A stretch of 64,000 nucleotides of DNA from Halopiger goleimassiliensis (GTDB lineage: Archaea > Halobacteriota > Halobacteria > Halobacteriales > Natrialbaceae), in the NCBI RefSeq assembly GCF_000455345.1, contig NZ_HG315690.1, forward strand, positions 2,952,339 through 3,016,338, read 5' to 3'. Positions within the stretch are counted from its first letter, which is position 1; the number at the start of each line of letters is the position of its first letter. A program made the translations under genes and the position numbers. Below are positions 35,324 to 43,250 of the stretch, in pieces. The notes below the pieces were generated by a model that saw nothing but the letters and a program-made list of their open reading frames with translations, was not told where the DNA came from and did no database searches.

Positions 35324-35434
35324 GATTGCTCCCGCTACGCGGGGGCGAATCGTTGAGCCGGAGCGCGTGGTTGGCGCCTTGGGCTCCGGCTCAGCGCACT
35401 TTCGTGCGCGTCTGCACGGTACGCAATCTACCGT
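35324..35434 (+). ncRNA. Candidate structured RNA with four consecutive hairpins
   Basis: Four stems follow each other with almost no linker. Hairpin 1: GCTCCCGC/GCGGGGGC with loop TAC (35328-35346, one G-U). Hairpin 2: GAGCCGGAGC/GCTCCGGCTC, 10 perfect pairs (35355-35392). Hairpin 3: GCGCAC/GTGCGC with a TTTC loop (35394-35409). Hairpin 4: ACGGTA/TACCGT (35416-35434). No reading frame across it looks real. The strand is inferred from the TATA-like box at 35299. It could also be an element end or a regulatory leader. Confidence 0.4.
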
Positions 35435-35684
35435 AAAGAACGTTAGGATGCTGACTGGTTAGTACCGTGTCCCGCTCTGGGAAAGAGGAAACAAGGTCTA
35501 AATCAACCGCTCCGATTCCGCAGTGTCCCCAAGGGGACAAAAGCGAAAAAATACAGCACCCGCCCCTCCTTCTGCGGGGTTCCACTCGAACCTCCTGTTC
35601 CACGAGAAACAGTCGAAACGGTGGTCCAATAGGATTCCATTTCAGGGGAAATCGGTATAGAGTAGCTGTGCCATCATTTCACAT
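35435..35684. other. Intergenic stretch with one short hairpin
   Basis: No convincing gene. A 73-codon open frame (35467-35688) exists but has no recognisable composition or start signal. TGTCCCC/GGGGACA at 35524-35539 is a 7-bp hairpin with a 2-nt spacer. From about 35600 the base composition becomes AT-rich, marking the entry into the island. Confidence 0.4.
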
Positions 35685-35987
35685 ATGAGGGGCTGCTATT
35701 TCTGCGGAAATAGGTTTAAGCCTAGTACTGGAAATAAACCACAGTATAGAGTCGAAGAAATGGAGTCGACCAAAGAGATGGGTCGCGCTTGCCCATCTTG
35801 TGGACCTCGTCTTTTTCAGAAAGGTCTTTCTGGCCCTGGATGTATAGAACCAGGCTGTAATTCTTCAGAAGATATTAAAATTACCGAATATAAACCGGAA
35901 AAGAACCTCAGTGGAGAAATAACATGGAGAGCCGGAAAATGGTCTCCAATCTATTGTCAGAACCACGCTCCGTCCGCAAGCCCCTAG
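35685..35987 (+). CDS. Small Cys-rich, probably zinc-binding protein
   Basis: 100 aa. The cysteines come in metal-site pairs: Cys4/Cys7 (CYFC), Cys36/Cys39 (CPSC), Cys53/Cys58 (CIEPGC) and Cys91 with His94 (YCQNH), enough for two zinc sites. Codon use (ATA, AGA, TTT) is unlike the chromosomal genes, so it seems imported together with the following operon. The frame ends at a TAG at 35985. No known family is recognised; a nucleic-acid or protein-binding ribbon is plausible. Confidence 0.5.
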   Translation: MRGCYFCGNRFKPSTGNKPQYRVEEMESTKEMGRACPSCGPRLFQKGLSGPGCIEPGCNSSEDIKITEYKPEKNLSGEITWRAGKWSPIYCQNHAPSASP

Positions 35988-36189
35988 GGAACAGGGCAAT
36001 TGCGCTGCGCGTAGAGTACGCGCCGCGCTCGAGTTGGCAGACGAGATAGCCGAACAACACGTATTGACGGCAGCTAAAGCAATTCGACAATGCAACAGTC
36101 GAACTCCAAATAAAGAACTTGAAACAGGGGTTATAGCGGAAATATCGGATTATCCGTTCCAGGGGAAGGTTCAAATAGATCCCAAATAA
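35923..36189 (+). pseudogene. Coding-like remnant without a start codon
   Basis: A frame with no ATG or GTG runs from just after a TAA at 35920 to a TAA at 36187-36189. Its second half reads like helical protein: ARRVRAALELADEIAEQHVL, then TAAKAIRQCNSRTPNKELE. A TTG at 36034 would give only 52 aa. It overlaps the end of the Cys-rich gene in another frame. It may be the tail of a gene truncated when the island formed. The origin is not recognised; a AAA+/Orc1-type C-terminal helix was considered but not supported. Confidence 0.25.
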
Positions 36190-36200
36190 TAGATGCATCC

Positions 36201-37223
36201 ATGTCAGTTGATAAGGACAAGATCAGGAACATTTTGGAAAGCGATTCTATCAAAGCTTCTCATCTAAAAGAGTTAGTTGATAAAAGAGGGTTGGATGTTC
36301 ACCCGCGAACGATTGATAATATGATCACTGCTCTTCTTTCAGAAAAATGGACTGAGGATGAATTTGACGAGTTGAAGAAAATGCTCGTCATGATCCAGAA
36401 GGAGTCATCTCCACATGGATACTATGTCGGAACGATTGAAGGTTTACCCGACGCTACTCCTCAGGAGGATCACGAAGAACTCCAAGAAGCCCTCCGGATT
36501 AATGAGGCTAGTTTTGATGGAGATGAATTAATTGAGCCTGGTTTTAAAGTGAATAAATCATCGCCGAAACTGGTCACTGGTATCTATTGGACTCAGACCA
36601 CTACCTATGAATCAGACCCATTCGATAATTTAAGAACAAGAACTAAATTATATGACTTTGGATTCGAATTCCATCTTGATGAGGGCATTGTGCACATAAT
36701 CGGCGACAATTTTGGGAAATTAGGAGAAGTGATGTCGGCACTTGAAGAAGTTGGTGTCGATATCGAGGGTGTAGGCCATGACGGCGTTCATCCAGACGAT
36801 GCAAAAACATATGTGAAAGGATTCATAGATGATCTATCATCTGGGTTAGCAGATAAGCGCGCTCAGCAAAGCCTTACGAACTACGGTTCAGGAAGTCATA
36901 ATCCTCTAATTAGCGTCCATACCGTACATATTCGTCTATCTGGTGGCGCTCTTCAAAAAGCAGATCTTGAAGGAAACCAGGATATCTTCGATAATGACAC
37001 AGTGAAGACTCTAACAGAAGATAAGAATGGGAAAATTGCTCAAATGAAGGGTGATCTCATCTATAAAGACACAAACTTCGGATTTAATATCGGATATAAT
37101 GAAAGGCTCGGCAGGATTAGGATTAAAAAGAAAACGGGAAAGGATGGTGACGTGGATATTGTTGAGGAAGCTTTTGAATTCGTGTATTCTTATTACAAAG
37201 AGTATTATATTGATAAGCTATAA
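36201..37223 (+). CDS. Unrecognised soluble protein, first gene of AT-rich operon
   Basis: 340 aa, with AT-rich codon use sharply unlike its surroundings (22 G+C in the 60-base line at 36241). No signal peptide or membrane segment. The N-terminal 70 residues are helical and HTH-like (IRNILESDSIKASHLKELVD). A middle domain (about 110-235) contains VTGIYWTQTTTYESDPFDNL and the alpha/beta segment IVHIIGDNFGKLGEVMSALE. A C-terminal domain (about 240-340) has VHTVHIRLSGGALQK, FGFNIGYNERLGRIRIKKK and an aromatic end. No catalytic motif is seen. Its stop overlaps the next start (TAATG). Confidence 0.75.
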   Translation: MSVDKDKIRNILESDSIKASHLKELVDKRGLDVHPRTIDNMITALLSEKWTEDEFDELKKMLVMIQKESSPHGYYVGTIEGLPDATPQEDHEELQEALRINEASFDGDELIEPGFKVNKSSPKLVTGIYWTQTTTYESDPFDNLRTRTKLYDFGFEFHLDEGIVHIIGDNFGKLGEVMSALEEVGVDIEGVGHDGVHPDDAKTYVKGFIDDLSSGLADKRAQQSLTNYGSGSHNPLISVHTVHIRLSGGALQKADLEGNQDIFDNDTVKTLTEDKNGKIAQMKGDLIYKDTNFGFNIGYNERLGRIRIKKKTGKDGDVDIVEEAFEFVYSYYKEYYIDKL

Positions 37224-37975
37224 TGGGGAGAAAGTTCCAATTTGAGGTCCAATATACCCTTTCGCTTATTGTTGGTGTTTTGGGGTTAATCGGAACAGAG
37301 ACCCTTAACGGCTATATCCGCTTAGAAGTAGGATTAGCGTTCTTGGTTATTGGCGGAGTTCATTTAATTCTTTTATCTATTGTATATAGTTTTGAGAAAA
37401 CTGTGTCTATACCAATACCCTTGGTTGTTAGAATAGAGGAAATTAGTGTGTGGACATTGCGATTAGCAACACTATTCTTCGTGTACTTGCTATCTCATGG
37501 CTTGAGTAAGAGTCTCTTACCTACTGTAGATCCTGAAACAAACCGAGGTCTTATTGTGTTTGGGTTACCACTTCTACCTGTTGTGATCATCGTGATGGTG
37601 TACATCCTCAGCATCTTACCTTTCAAGAGATTTTCTGATGATGTCTCCATCACGATCGTTCCAGATGGTCTTACGATATTCGAGAATTACGAGGAAGGAA
37701 GACCAGGGCATATCGAAGTAGTAAATGATAGTGAACGGGCTCACGAGTTTGAAATAGTCATTGACCTTCCAGAGAATGTATATGCCCGCTACAAAGGAGA
37801 GGAATATGCTGACGAGATTATAGAGACTCTTTCATTTTCAGGAAAAGGTCTCCAAACTATGGATCTACAATTTCGTCATGACTCTTCAACACAAAAAATG
37901 GCGTTGACCAAAGTGCAGGTCGACTATAAGGAGTCCACCAGAGAGATCGAATGGGAAACTCTGTTAGCGCTTTGA
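37223..37975 (+). CDS. Four-helix membrane protein with C-terminal beta domain, second gene of AT-rich operon
   Basis: 250 aa, starting on the last base of the upstream stop (TAATG), so the two are translationally coupled. Four hydrophobic helices lie at about residues 9-27, 32-55, 73-96 and 108-132, followed by a soluble domain of about 110 residues rich in beta strands (VSITIVPDGLTIFE, GHIEVVNDSERAHEFEIVID). The topology resembles membrane effectors or anchors paired with cytoplasmic sensors, but no known family is recognised. Codon use matches its partner and not the chromosome. Confidence 0.75.
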   Translation: MGRKFQFEVQYTLSLIVGVLGLIGTETLNGYIRLEVGLAFLVIGGVHLILLSIVYSFEKTVSIPIPLVVRIEEISVWTLRLATLFFVYLLSHGLSKSLLPTVDPETNRGLIVFGLPLLPVVIIVMVYILSILPFKRFSDDVSITIVPDGLTIFENYEEGRPGHIEVVNDSERAHEFEIVIDLPENVYARYKGEEYADEIIETLSFSGKGLQTMDLQFRHDSSTQKMALTKVQVDYKESTREIEWETLLAL

Positions 37976-38034
37976 GGGACGCTATTGATCTGCTCCCCAG
38001 GGGTTGCACATCTCGAATACTAATTTCCCGAATA

Positions 38035-38063
38035 TGAACACGAAGGCGCTTTAGCCGTGTTCA
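38035..38063. repeat. Short inverted repeat TGAACACG/CGTGTTCA
   Basis: 8-bp perfect arms (38035-38042 and 38056-38063) around a 13-nt loop. It may be a terminator-like hairpin for the AT-rich operon or the left subterminal hairpin of a decayed element whose other end is at 38373-38456. Confidence 0.4.
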
Positions 38064-38372
38064 CCTCCGCGGAATCGACATCGAATTGCATCAACCCGGC
38101 GTGTATTCCCTCCCTGAACCCACGATCCAGGAGCCAGTACTGACCAGTGGGTGAACGGAAGACAGCGAAAATAACGGCTCGTGTTCACAACAGTCGGGTG
38201 GAGATCTCGAGTTCACCCTCGTCGTTCCGGAACCAGATAGCAAGCCTTCGGCTCGCTCAACGATCCGCAATCCACTGGCGTGCCACGGCCGGGAGATCGA
38301 GGCCGCGGACCACGCGCGGCCTCGAGCGACCCGGGGAAGGGCAGGCCCCTCCCTGGTGGACTGAAAGGGCGA

Positions 38373-38456
38373 GCCGCTGTCGCGTTTACTGTAGTCGTCT
38401 CAGCGACCCCTATCCGCGCTTGCGCGGATATGTCGCTGAGCGACCGCGACAGCGGC
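38373..38456. repeat. Large nested palindrome
   Basis: Three nested pairs of perfect arms share one axis: GCCGCTGTCGCG/CGCGACAGCGGC (38373-38384 and 38445-38456), CTCAGCGAC/GTCGCTGAG (38399-38407 and 38432-38440) and TATCCGCGC/GCGCGGATA (38411-38419 and 38422-38430, loop TT). Thirty paired bases per strand is far beyond chance. It could be an element end, a strong hairpin RNA or a protein-binding site. Confidence 0.55.
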
Positions 38457-38604
38457 GAGGGCTTTCGAGGTGTTCGCGGTCACGTACACCCACGACTGAA
38501 TATCCGCAGAATCTCCCCTCGAGCAGAAAACACCCACTCGAACGTAAAAGGACCGTGGCAGTGCCAGGTGTGTACTCACCAGTGGTCGGTGACTCCTACC
38601 GGAT

Positions 38605-39168
38605 ATGCGAGTCTCGATCCCCGCGCTGCCGGGCGTCTACTACGATACCGACACCGGATCGACGGCTATCGGCGTCGCCGCGACGGCCATCGGCCGCAAG
38701 GCACCGAAACCGAAGGGGTACGCCATCCAGCTACTCCCCTATCTCTGGTCGTTCGAGGTCGACCTCCGCGAGGTGCCGACCGATCACCCGATCCAGTACC
38801 TCCACCCCGAGGGGGCACAGAGCATCGGCGAACTCGCGACCCAGCGACCCCTCCGCGAGGCCGGCACCGAACTCGAGTCGGTCCTCCGGTTCGTCCTCTC
38901 GGTCAACCAGACCGTCGAGTCGACGGCCAACCGCGCGCTCGGCCGGTCGCCGGACGCCGAGGGCGTCACCATCGAGATCCAGGACGGCGCGATCAGCGTC
39001 GACGGCGAGGACCTCGCGACCGACGAGTTCGACCTCGAGTCGGGCGCTGACCCGGGGATCGACCGGGATTCAGATCCGCTCGAGGACGACGATTTCGGCG
39101 GGGCCGACCGCGACTCGGAGACGTTCGGGGACAACCGCGACGGAATCGACGGCGACGACGAGTCCTGA
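38605..39168 (+). CDS. Conserved haloarchaeal hypothetical protein
   Basis: 187 aa with ordinary GC-rich codons. The N-terminal 70 residues look folded (SIPALPGVYYDTDTGSTAIG, YLWSFEVDLREVPTDHP), a helix follows (LREAGTELESVLRFVLSVNQ) and the last 55 residues are acidic and disordered. No signal peptide. It faces hisG tail to tail. No function can be assigned. Confidence 0.65.
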   Translation: MRVSIPALPGVYYDTDTGSTAIGVAATAIGRKAPKPKGYAIQLLPYLWSFEVDLREVPTDHPIQYLHPEGAQSIGELATQRPLREAGTELESVLRFVLSVNQTVESTANRALGRSPDAEGVTIEIQDGAISVDGEDLATDEFDLESGADPGIDRDSDPLEDDDFGGADRDSETFGDNRDGIDGDDES

Positions 39169-39196
39169 CAGTCTCACTCGACGAACGCTAACAAAC

Positions 39197-40057
39197 TCAC
39201 TCGACGAGTCGTTCGATCTCCGTAACCAGCACGTCGCTCGCGCCGGCCTTCTTGACCTCGGTGATCGTCTCGAAGACGTCGCGCTCGTCGACGACGGCGT
39301 GGACGGCCACCTTCCCCTCGCCGGCCTCCTCCCCGGCGATGTCCATCACCGTCGGCCCGCCCATCCCGGGGATGACGTCGCGGACGTCCTCGAGGCGGGA
39401 CTCGGGGACGTTCATCATCAGGTAGCGCTTCCCCTCGGCCTGTTTGACCGACGACAGCGCGGTCCGGACCTCCTCGACCTTGGGATCGTCGAGGACGTCA
39501 TCGCGGCCGAATAGCCGGACGGAACTCGCGAGGACCTCCTCGACCACCGCGAGTCGGTTCATCTTCAGCGTGGTGCCGGTCGAGGTGATGTCGACGATGG
39601 CGTCGGCCATCTCGACGTGCGGCGTCAGCTCCGTCGCGCCCGAAACCTCGACGATGTCGGGCTCGACGCCCGTCTCCGCGAAGAACTCGCGCGTAATGTT
39701 CGGGAACTCGGTGGCGACGGTGCCGCCCTCGAGGTCCGCGACCGACTCGATGTCGCCGTCCTCGGGGGCCGCGAGGACGAGGCGACAGCGACCGAACTCC
39801 AGGTCCAGCAGTTCCGAGACGTTGTCGACGCGCGCTTCGCGGACCTGGTCGTAGCCCGTGATCCCCAGGTCGGCCGCGCCGTCGGCGACGTACTCCGGGA
39901 TGTCCGCCGCGCGGGCGAACAGCACCGAGACGTCGGGGTCGACGGTGTCGGCGTAGAGTTTGCGGTCGGCACCGTTCTCGAGGTGCAGGCCCGCCCGCTC
40001 TAAGAGGTCGATCGTCGGCTCGTGCAGGCGGCCCTTGTTGGGAACGGCGATTCGCAT
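39197..40057 (-). CDS. hisG: ATP phosphoribosyltransferase, long form
   Basis: 286 aa, the long (hexameric, self-regulated) form, so no HisZ is needed. It joins ATP and PRPP in the first step of histidine synthesis. [32 protein letters not shown] and the PRPP-binding [14 protein letters not shown] are family signatures. The C-terminal 75 residues ([20 protein letters not shown] and on) form the ferredoxin-like histidine-binding regulatory domain. Confidence 0.95.
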   Translation of the reverse strand: MRIAVPNKGRLHEPTIDLLERAGLHLENGADRKLYADTVDPDVSVLFARAADIPEYVADGAADLGITGYDQVREARVDNVSELLDLEFGRCRLVLAAPEDGDIESVADLEGGTVATEFPNITREFFAETGVEPDIVEVSGATELTPHVEMADAIVDITSTGTTLKMNRLAVVEEVLASSVRLFGRDDVLDDPKVEEVRTALSSVKQAEGKRYLMMNVPESRLEDVRDVIPGMGGPTVMDIAGEEAGEGKVAVHAVVDERDVFETITEVKKAGASDVLVTEIERLVE

Positions 40058-40166
40058 TGACAGGGGGTTGGGCGTCGGCGCGGAACTGTCTTTTCATCGG
40101 GGCTATTCCTTCACCCCAGGGACGTACACCAACAGCCGTATCGTCGAGACCCTTAAACGAGACCGT

Positions 40167-40370
40167 ATGTCGCGTAACCGCGAGGACGATGGCCGGTTCA
40201 CCGATTCGGCCACGCTGGCCGACGTCCTCCGATCGTTCCCGAAGACACGGGCGAGCCGTAACCACCGCTTCGAGCCTCGGACGCCGCGGTACGCTCCGCC
40301 CCCTCGGCGGAGGAGTCGGTCACCGGTACTCACCCCGCTCGAGGGCGCTCGCGTGGCCATCGGACGGTAG
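40167..40370 (+). pseudogene. Short wHTH-like gene, probably truncated
   Basis: 67 codons from the ATG at 40167. The first 28 residues, MSRNREDDGRFTDSATLADV-LRSFPKTR, resemble the opening of small haloarchaeal HTH proteins (DxGRFxxxxTLxDVLxxF), but the recognition helix and wing do not follow; the rest is Arg/Pro-rich and looks out of frame. CTTAAA lies just upstream. Probably a remnant. Confidence 0.3.
40295..40313. repeat. Hairpin CTCCGCC/GGCGGAG
   Basis: 7-bp perfect arms (40295-40301 and 40307-40313) with a 5-nt loop between the hisG promoter region and the MBL gene. The rest of 40371-40495 shows nothing except a TATA-like GGTTTTTG at 40466-40473, about 27 nt before the MBL start. Confidence 0.35.
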
Positions 40371-40495
40371 TCCTCTCCGATCGGACTACGTTCCCGGGCC
40401 GGCTTCCGCCGTGACGGAACGCCTCGAGAAAACGGGTTACATCGGCGACTGTGCGAGAGCTCGAGGTTTTTGAACCGCGGGCGCCAACGGCGGAT

Positions 40496-41251
40496 ATGGC
40501 CATCGATTACGGCGACCTGACGCTCGAGTGGCTCGGCTACGCGACCGCCCGCATCGAAGCCGCAGACGGCACCGTCGTCTACACCGATCCCGGCCGGTAC
40601 GGGACGCTCGACGGTACCTGGGGCGAACGGTACGGCGAGGCCGCCCATCCGGACAACGAGCCCTACGACGCGCGGGACGGCGACCTCGTGGTCGTCACCC
40701 ACGACCACCACTACGACGACGACGGGATCGACCGGGTCGCGAGCGAGGACGCGACGCTGGTCGTCTACGAGGACGTCTCCGCCGACCGGATCTCGGCCGG
40801 GGGCCGGGACGTCGTCGCGCCGGAGGAACTCCCGTACGACGTGCGACGCGTCGGCTACGGCGACGAACTGACCGTCGCCGGCGTCGACGTCGAGGTCGTG
40901 CCGGCCTACAACCACCCCGACGGGCCGAACGCGACCGACGGCGAGCCACTCCATCCGGAGGGGTTCGGCTGCGGCTTCGTGCTGACCGTCGACGGCGTGC
41001 CCTGCTTCTGGACCGGCGACTCGGACGTCATCGACGCACACGACGACCTCGAGGTGTCGGTGTTGCTCCCCTCCATCGCGCAGCACTTCACGATGGACCG
41101 CCACGACGCGGCCGTCCTCGCCGAGCGCCTCGCACCCGACCTCGTGGTGCCGATCCACTACAACACCTTCCCCGACCTCGAGGCCGACTCGCGGGCCTTC
41201 GCGGGCGACGTCGCGAGCCGCGGCGTGCCCGTCGCGCTCGACGAAAATTAA
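40496..41251 (+). CDS. MBL-fold metal-dependent hydrolase (UlaG/YycJ-like)
   Basis: 251 aa from the ATG at 40496, supported by a T-rich box 27 nt upstream. The metal site is VVTHDHHYDDDGIDR (HxHxxD-type), with His in AYNHPDG, Asp in FWTGDSDV and His in VPIHYNTFP. The compact fold without large insertions resembles L-ascorbate-6-phosphate lactonase-like (UlaG) proteins of archaea. Substrate unknown, cytoplasmic. Confidence 0.88.
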   Translation: MAIDYGDLTLEWLGYATARIEAADGTVVYTDPGRYGTLDGTWGERYGEAAHPDNEPYDARDGDLVVVTHDHHYDDDGIDRVASEDATLVVYEDVSADRISAGGRDVVAPEELPYDVRRVGYGDELTVAGVDVEVVPAYNHPDGPNATDGEPLHPEGFGCGFVLTVDGVPCFWTGDSDVIDAHDDLEVSVLLPSIAQHFTMDRHDAAVLAERLAPDLVVPIHYNTFPDLEADSRAFAGDVASRGVPVALDEN

Positions 41252-41384
41252 CAGTCGAACGAGAGTGGTATCGCACGATTCTCAGGAGTGGGTTCAGTCC
41301 CGTTCCAGTAACCCAACAGGGGACTCGGTATACTGATTGGCCAGACCGATTGGACAGGGTGCTCGAGGGAGTGGATGACGGAAG

Positions 41385-41590
41385 AAAGCGTCCTGCTATC
41401 GTGGACTCGAGGAGTGGCCACGCCCTCCCCATCCGATTCGCTCCCTCCGGTCGCTCATCCCTCGCGCGACTACGTCGATCGGCCTCGCGGTCGCTCGCCC
41501 GATCGACAGCGCACGCCACCGCACGACGAATGATGGCGAACGGAACGACAACTACACGGCCGATACTCACCGTTCGCCGACATTCCCCTC
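41385..41590 (+). repeat. Dispersed noncoding repeat, copy 1
   Basis: About 200 bp matching, in inverted orientation, 47050-47255. The best-conserved core starts GGAGTGGCCAC and includes ATTCGCT and TCGCTCATCCCTCGCGCG. It contains a stem-loop: TCGATCGGCC (41475-41484) with GCCCGATCGA (41497-41506), 12-nt loop. The other copy has the same stem with a compensatory pair change. The whole gap 41252-41685 has no gene. Confidence 0.65.
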
Positions 41591-41685
41591 AGAGGGGTAA
41601 GAGCCGCTTCCAGACTATCCAGGGACCGGATTGTTTCACCCGAATCCGGTCAAGAGTTATCCGGGTCGACGACCTTTACCCGATA

Positions 41686-42069
41686 ATGGGATTCTTCGAG
41701 AACCTCGGCCGAAAGGTCGGCGAGTTCACGCACGAGGCGAAGCAGGCGGCCGACGAGGAGGCGACCCACGCTTGCGAGAACTGCGGCGCGCGCTTCTACA
41801 CGGCCCGGGAGGAGTGTCCCGACTGCGGCAGTCCGTCGATCTTCGCCCTCGAGGACGCGTCGGAAGACGGAACGGACGCGGGCGAGGGGAGCGACCTCGA
41901 GGCGGCCCGGGACGAGTCCGAAGGGACCGACGCCGCCGCTGACGGGACTGGCGACGCGGCCGTCGAATCGCCCGCCGGCGAGAGGGGCGAATCGGCCGAC
42001 GGGGACGATACGGACGCGTTGATCGACGATCCCGAGTCGGACGCGAGCGCCGATCGGAACCGCGACTGA
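41686..42069 (+). CDS. Zinc-ribbon protein with acidic tail
   Basis: 127 aa. MGFFENLGRKVGEFTHEAKQ is an amphipathic helix, followed by a zinc ribbon CENCGARFYTAREECPDCGS (CxxC...CxxC, about residues 30-50) and a long disordered acidic tail. GAGTTATCC about 29 nt before the ATG fits a leaderless promoter. The layout is frequent in haloarchaeal small zinc-ribbon proteins; function unknown. It is convergent with the M20 peptidase, 3 nt apart. Confidence 0.7.
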   Translation: MGFFENLGRKVGEFTHEAKQAADEEATHACENCGARFYTAREECPDCGSPSIFALEDASEDGTDAGEGSDLEAARDESEGTDAAADGTGDAAVESPAGERGESADGDDTDALIDDPESDASADRNRD

Positions 42070-42072
42070 GCG

Positions 42073-43152
42073 CTATCGCGGCCAGTTCGACGCGATCGCG
42101 CGGTAGGTCTCGTAGCAGCACTCGAGGATCTCGATCGAGACGCTCTCGTCGGCCGTGTGGGCCTCGCCGGGTTCGGCGGGACCACAGACCACGCACTCGG
42201 TGCCGGCTTCCGAGAGCCAGCCGGCGTCCGTCGCGTGGGGTTTCGTCACGAGGTCGGGCGATTCCGGCTGGGCGGCGTCGGCCGCCTCGAGCACCCGCTC
42301 GGCGAACGCCGCGTCCTCACACTGCATCGGTGGCAGATCCTGGTCGACGGTCCACTCGACGCCCGAAATCTCCTCGACGCGCTCGAGCGACGCCCGCTCG
42401 CCTGGGACCGTCCGTTCGTCGACGGTGAGCTCGCAGCGATCCGGGACGACGTTCCACGCGGTGCCGCCCTCGATTTCGGTGACGACGACGCTCCCCTCGA
42501 GTCGCTCGCCCGCGACCTCCACTGTGGGCGGCTCGAGGTCGCGAACGACGTCGACGGCGTCGGTCGCCCGGTAGATCGCGTTCTCGCCGGCCTCGGCCTC
42601 GCTCGCGTGGGCCGCGCTGCCGACGGCGGTGATCGTGCTCCCGCGTCTACCCTTGTGGGCGACGGCAACGTCCGTGACGCCGGGGCTCGAGTAGCCGGTC
42701 GATCCCTCCCCGACGACGGCGTAGTCAGGGGCAAAGCCCTCGTCGATGGCGTGGCGCGCGCCGACGCCGCCGACCTCCTCGCCGACGAAACTCGCGAACA
42801 CCAGTTCGCCCGCCGGATCGGCGTCGGCGAACGCCCGCATGGCGGCCGCGACCGCTCCCTTCATGTCGGCCGTGCCGCGTCCGTAGAGGCGGCCGTCCCG
42901 TTCCTCGAGGCAGTACTCGGTGCCGTCCTCGGCGACCTGACTCTCGTCGGGCGCGACGACGTCGTGGTGACCGACGAGGGCCAGCGACGACTCGCCGCTG
43001 CCACGGCGGGCGATCACGTTGCCGACGGCGTCCCGTCGAACGTCGGCGTCCGTTTCGCGCTCGAGCCACGACTCGACGTAGTCCCCCGCGGCCGTCTCGT
43101 CCTCGTGGCTGGGGATCGAGACGAGGTCGCGGGTTACCTCGCGGATGCTCAT
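42073..43152 (-). CDS. M20-family metallopeptidase (ArgE/DapE-like)
   Basis: 359 aa. Zinc ligands are visible in LALVGHHDVVAPDE (HxD), RGTADMKGAVAAAM and FASFVGEEVGGVGARH (the EE pair with catalytic Glu). The dimerisation insert (about 170-270) precedes the C-terminal ligand region with TKPHATDAGWLSEAG. It may act as acetyl-lysine/acetyl-ornithine deacetylase, succinyl-diaminopimelate desuccinylase or dipeptidase. No lys or arg genes lie nearby to decide. Confidence 0.88.
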   Translation of the reverse strand: MSIREVTRDLVSIPSHEDETAAGDYVESWLERETDADVRRDAVGNVIARRGSGESSLALVGHHDVVAPDESQVAEDGTEYCLEERDGRLYGRGTADMKGAVAAAMRAFADADPAGELVFASFVGEEVGGVGARHAIDEGFAPDYAVVGEGSTGYSSPGVTDVAVAHKGRRGSTITAVGSAAHASEAEAGENAIYRATDAVDVVRDLEPPTVEVAGERLEGSVVVTEIEGGTAWNVVPDRCELTVDERTVPGERASLERVEEISGVEWTVDQDLPPMQCEDAAFAERVLEAADAAQPESPDLVTKPHATDAGWLSEAGTECVVCGPAEPGEAHTADESVSIEILECCYETYRAIASNWPR

Positions 43153-43250
43153 GGGGACCGCTACGGGATCGATGCTGTTGTGTCCATCGCGCGAGTCGAC
43201 GCTGATCCCCTCGCCGAGAACCGACGCGGACGAGTCGATTCGCGTCGGGC

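Larger units (their letters stand above)
37976..38604. other. 629-nt intergenic region, non-coding with palindromes
   Basis: Base composition returns to GC-rich about 100 nt after the operon. No frame here looks coding. It contains two palindromes listed separately (38035-38063 and 38373-38456). The remaining sequence shows nothing further. Confidence 0.5.

Noticed and set aside
35355-35392. Rho-independent-type terminator
   Set aside because: No T-run follows, and it is one of four neighbouring stems without an upstream gene to terminate.
35467-35688. 73-codon frame before the Cys-rich gene
   Set aside because: No start signal, no recognisable composition; overlaps a hairpin. Treated as intergenic.
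36160-36180. GGTTCAAAT resembling a tRNA T-loop
   Set aside because: Flanking bases do not pair as a T-stem and no acceptor or anticodon arm can be built.
38384-38392. TTTACTGTA shared with the palindrome at 57914
   Set aside because: A 9-bp match without further similarity; not enough to call a common element.
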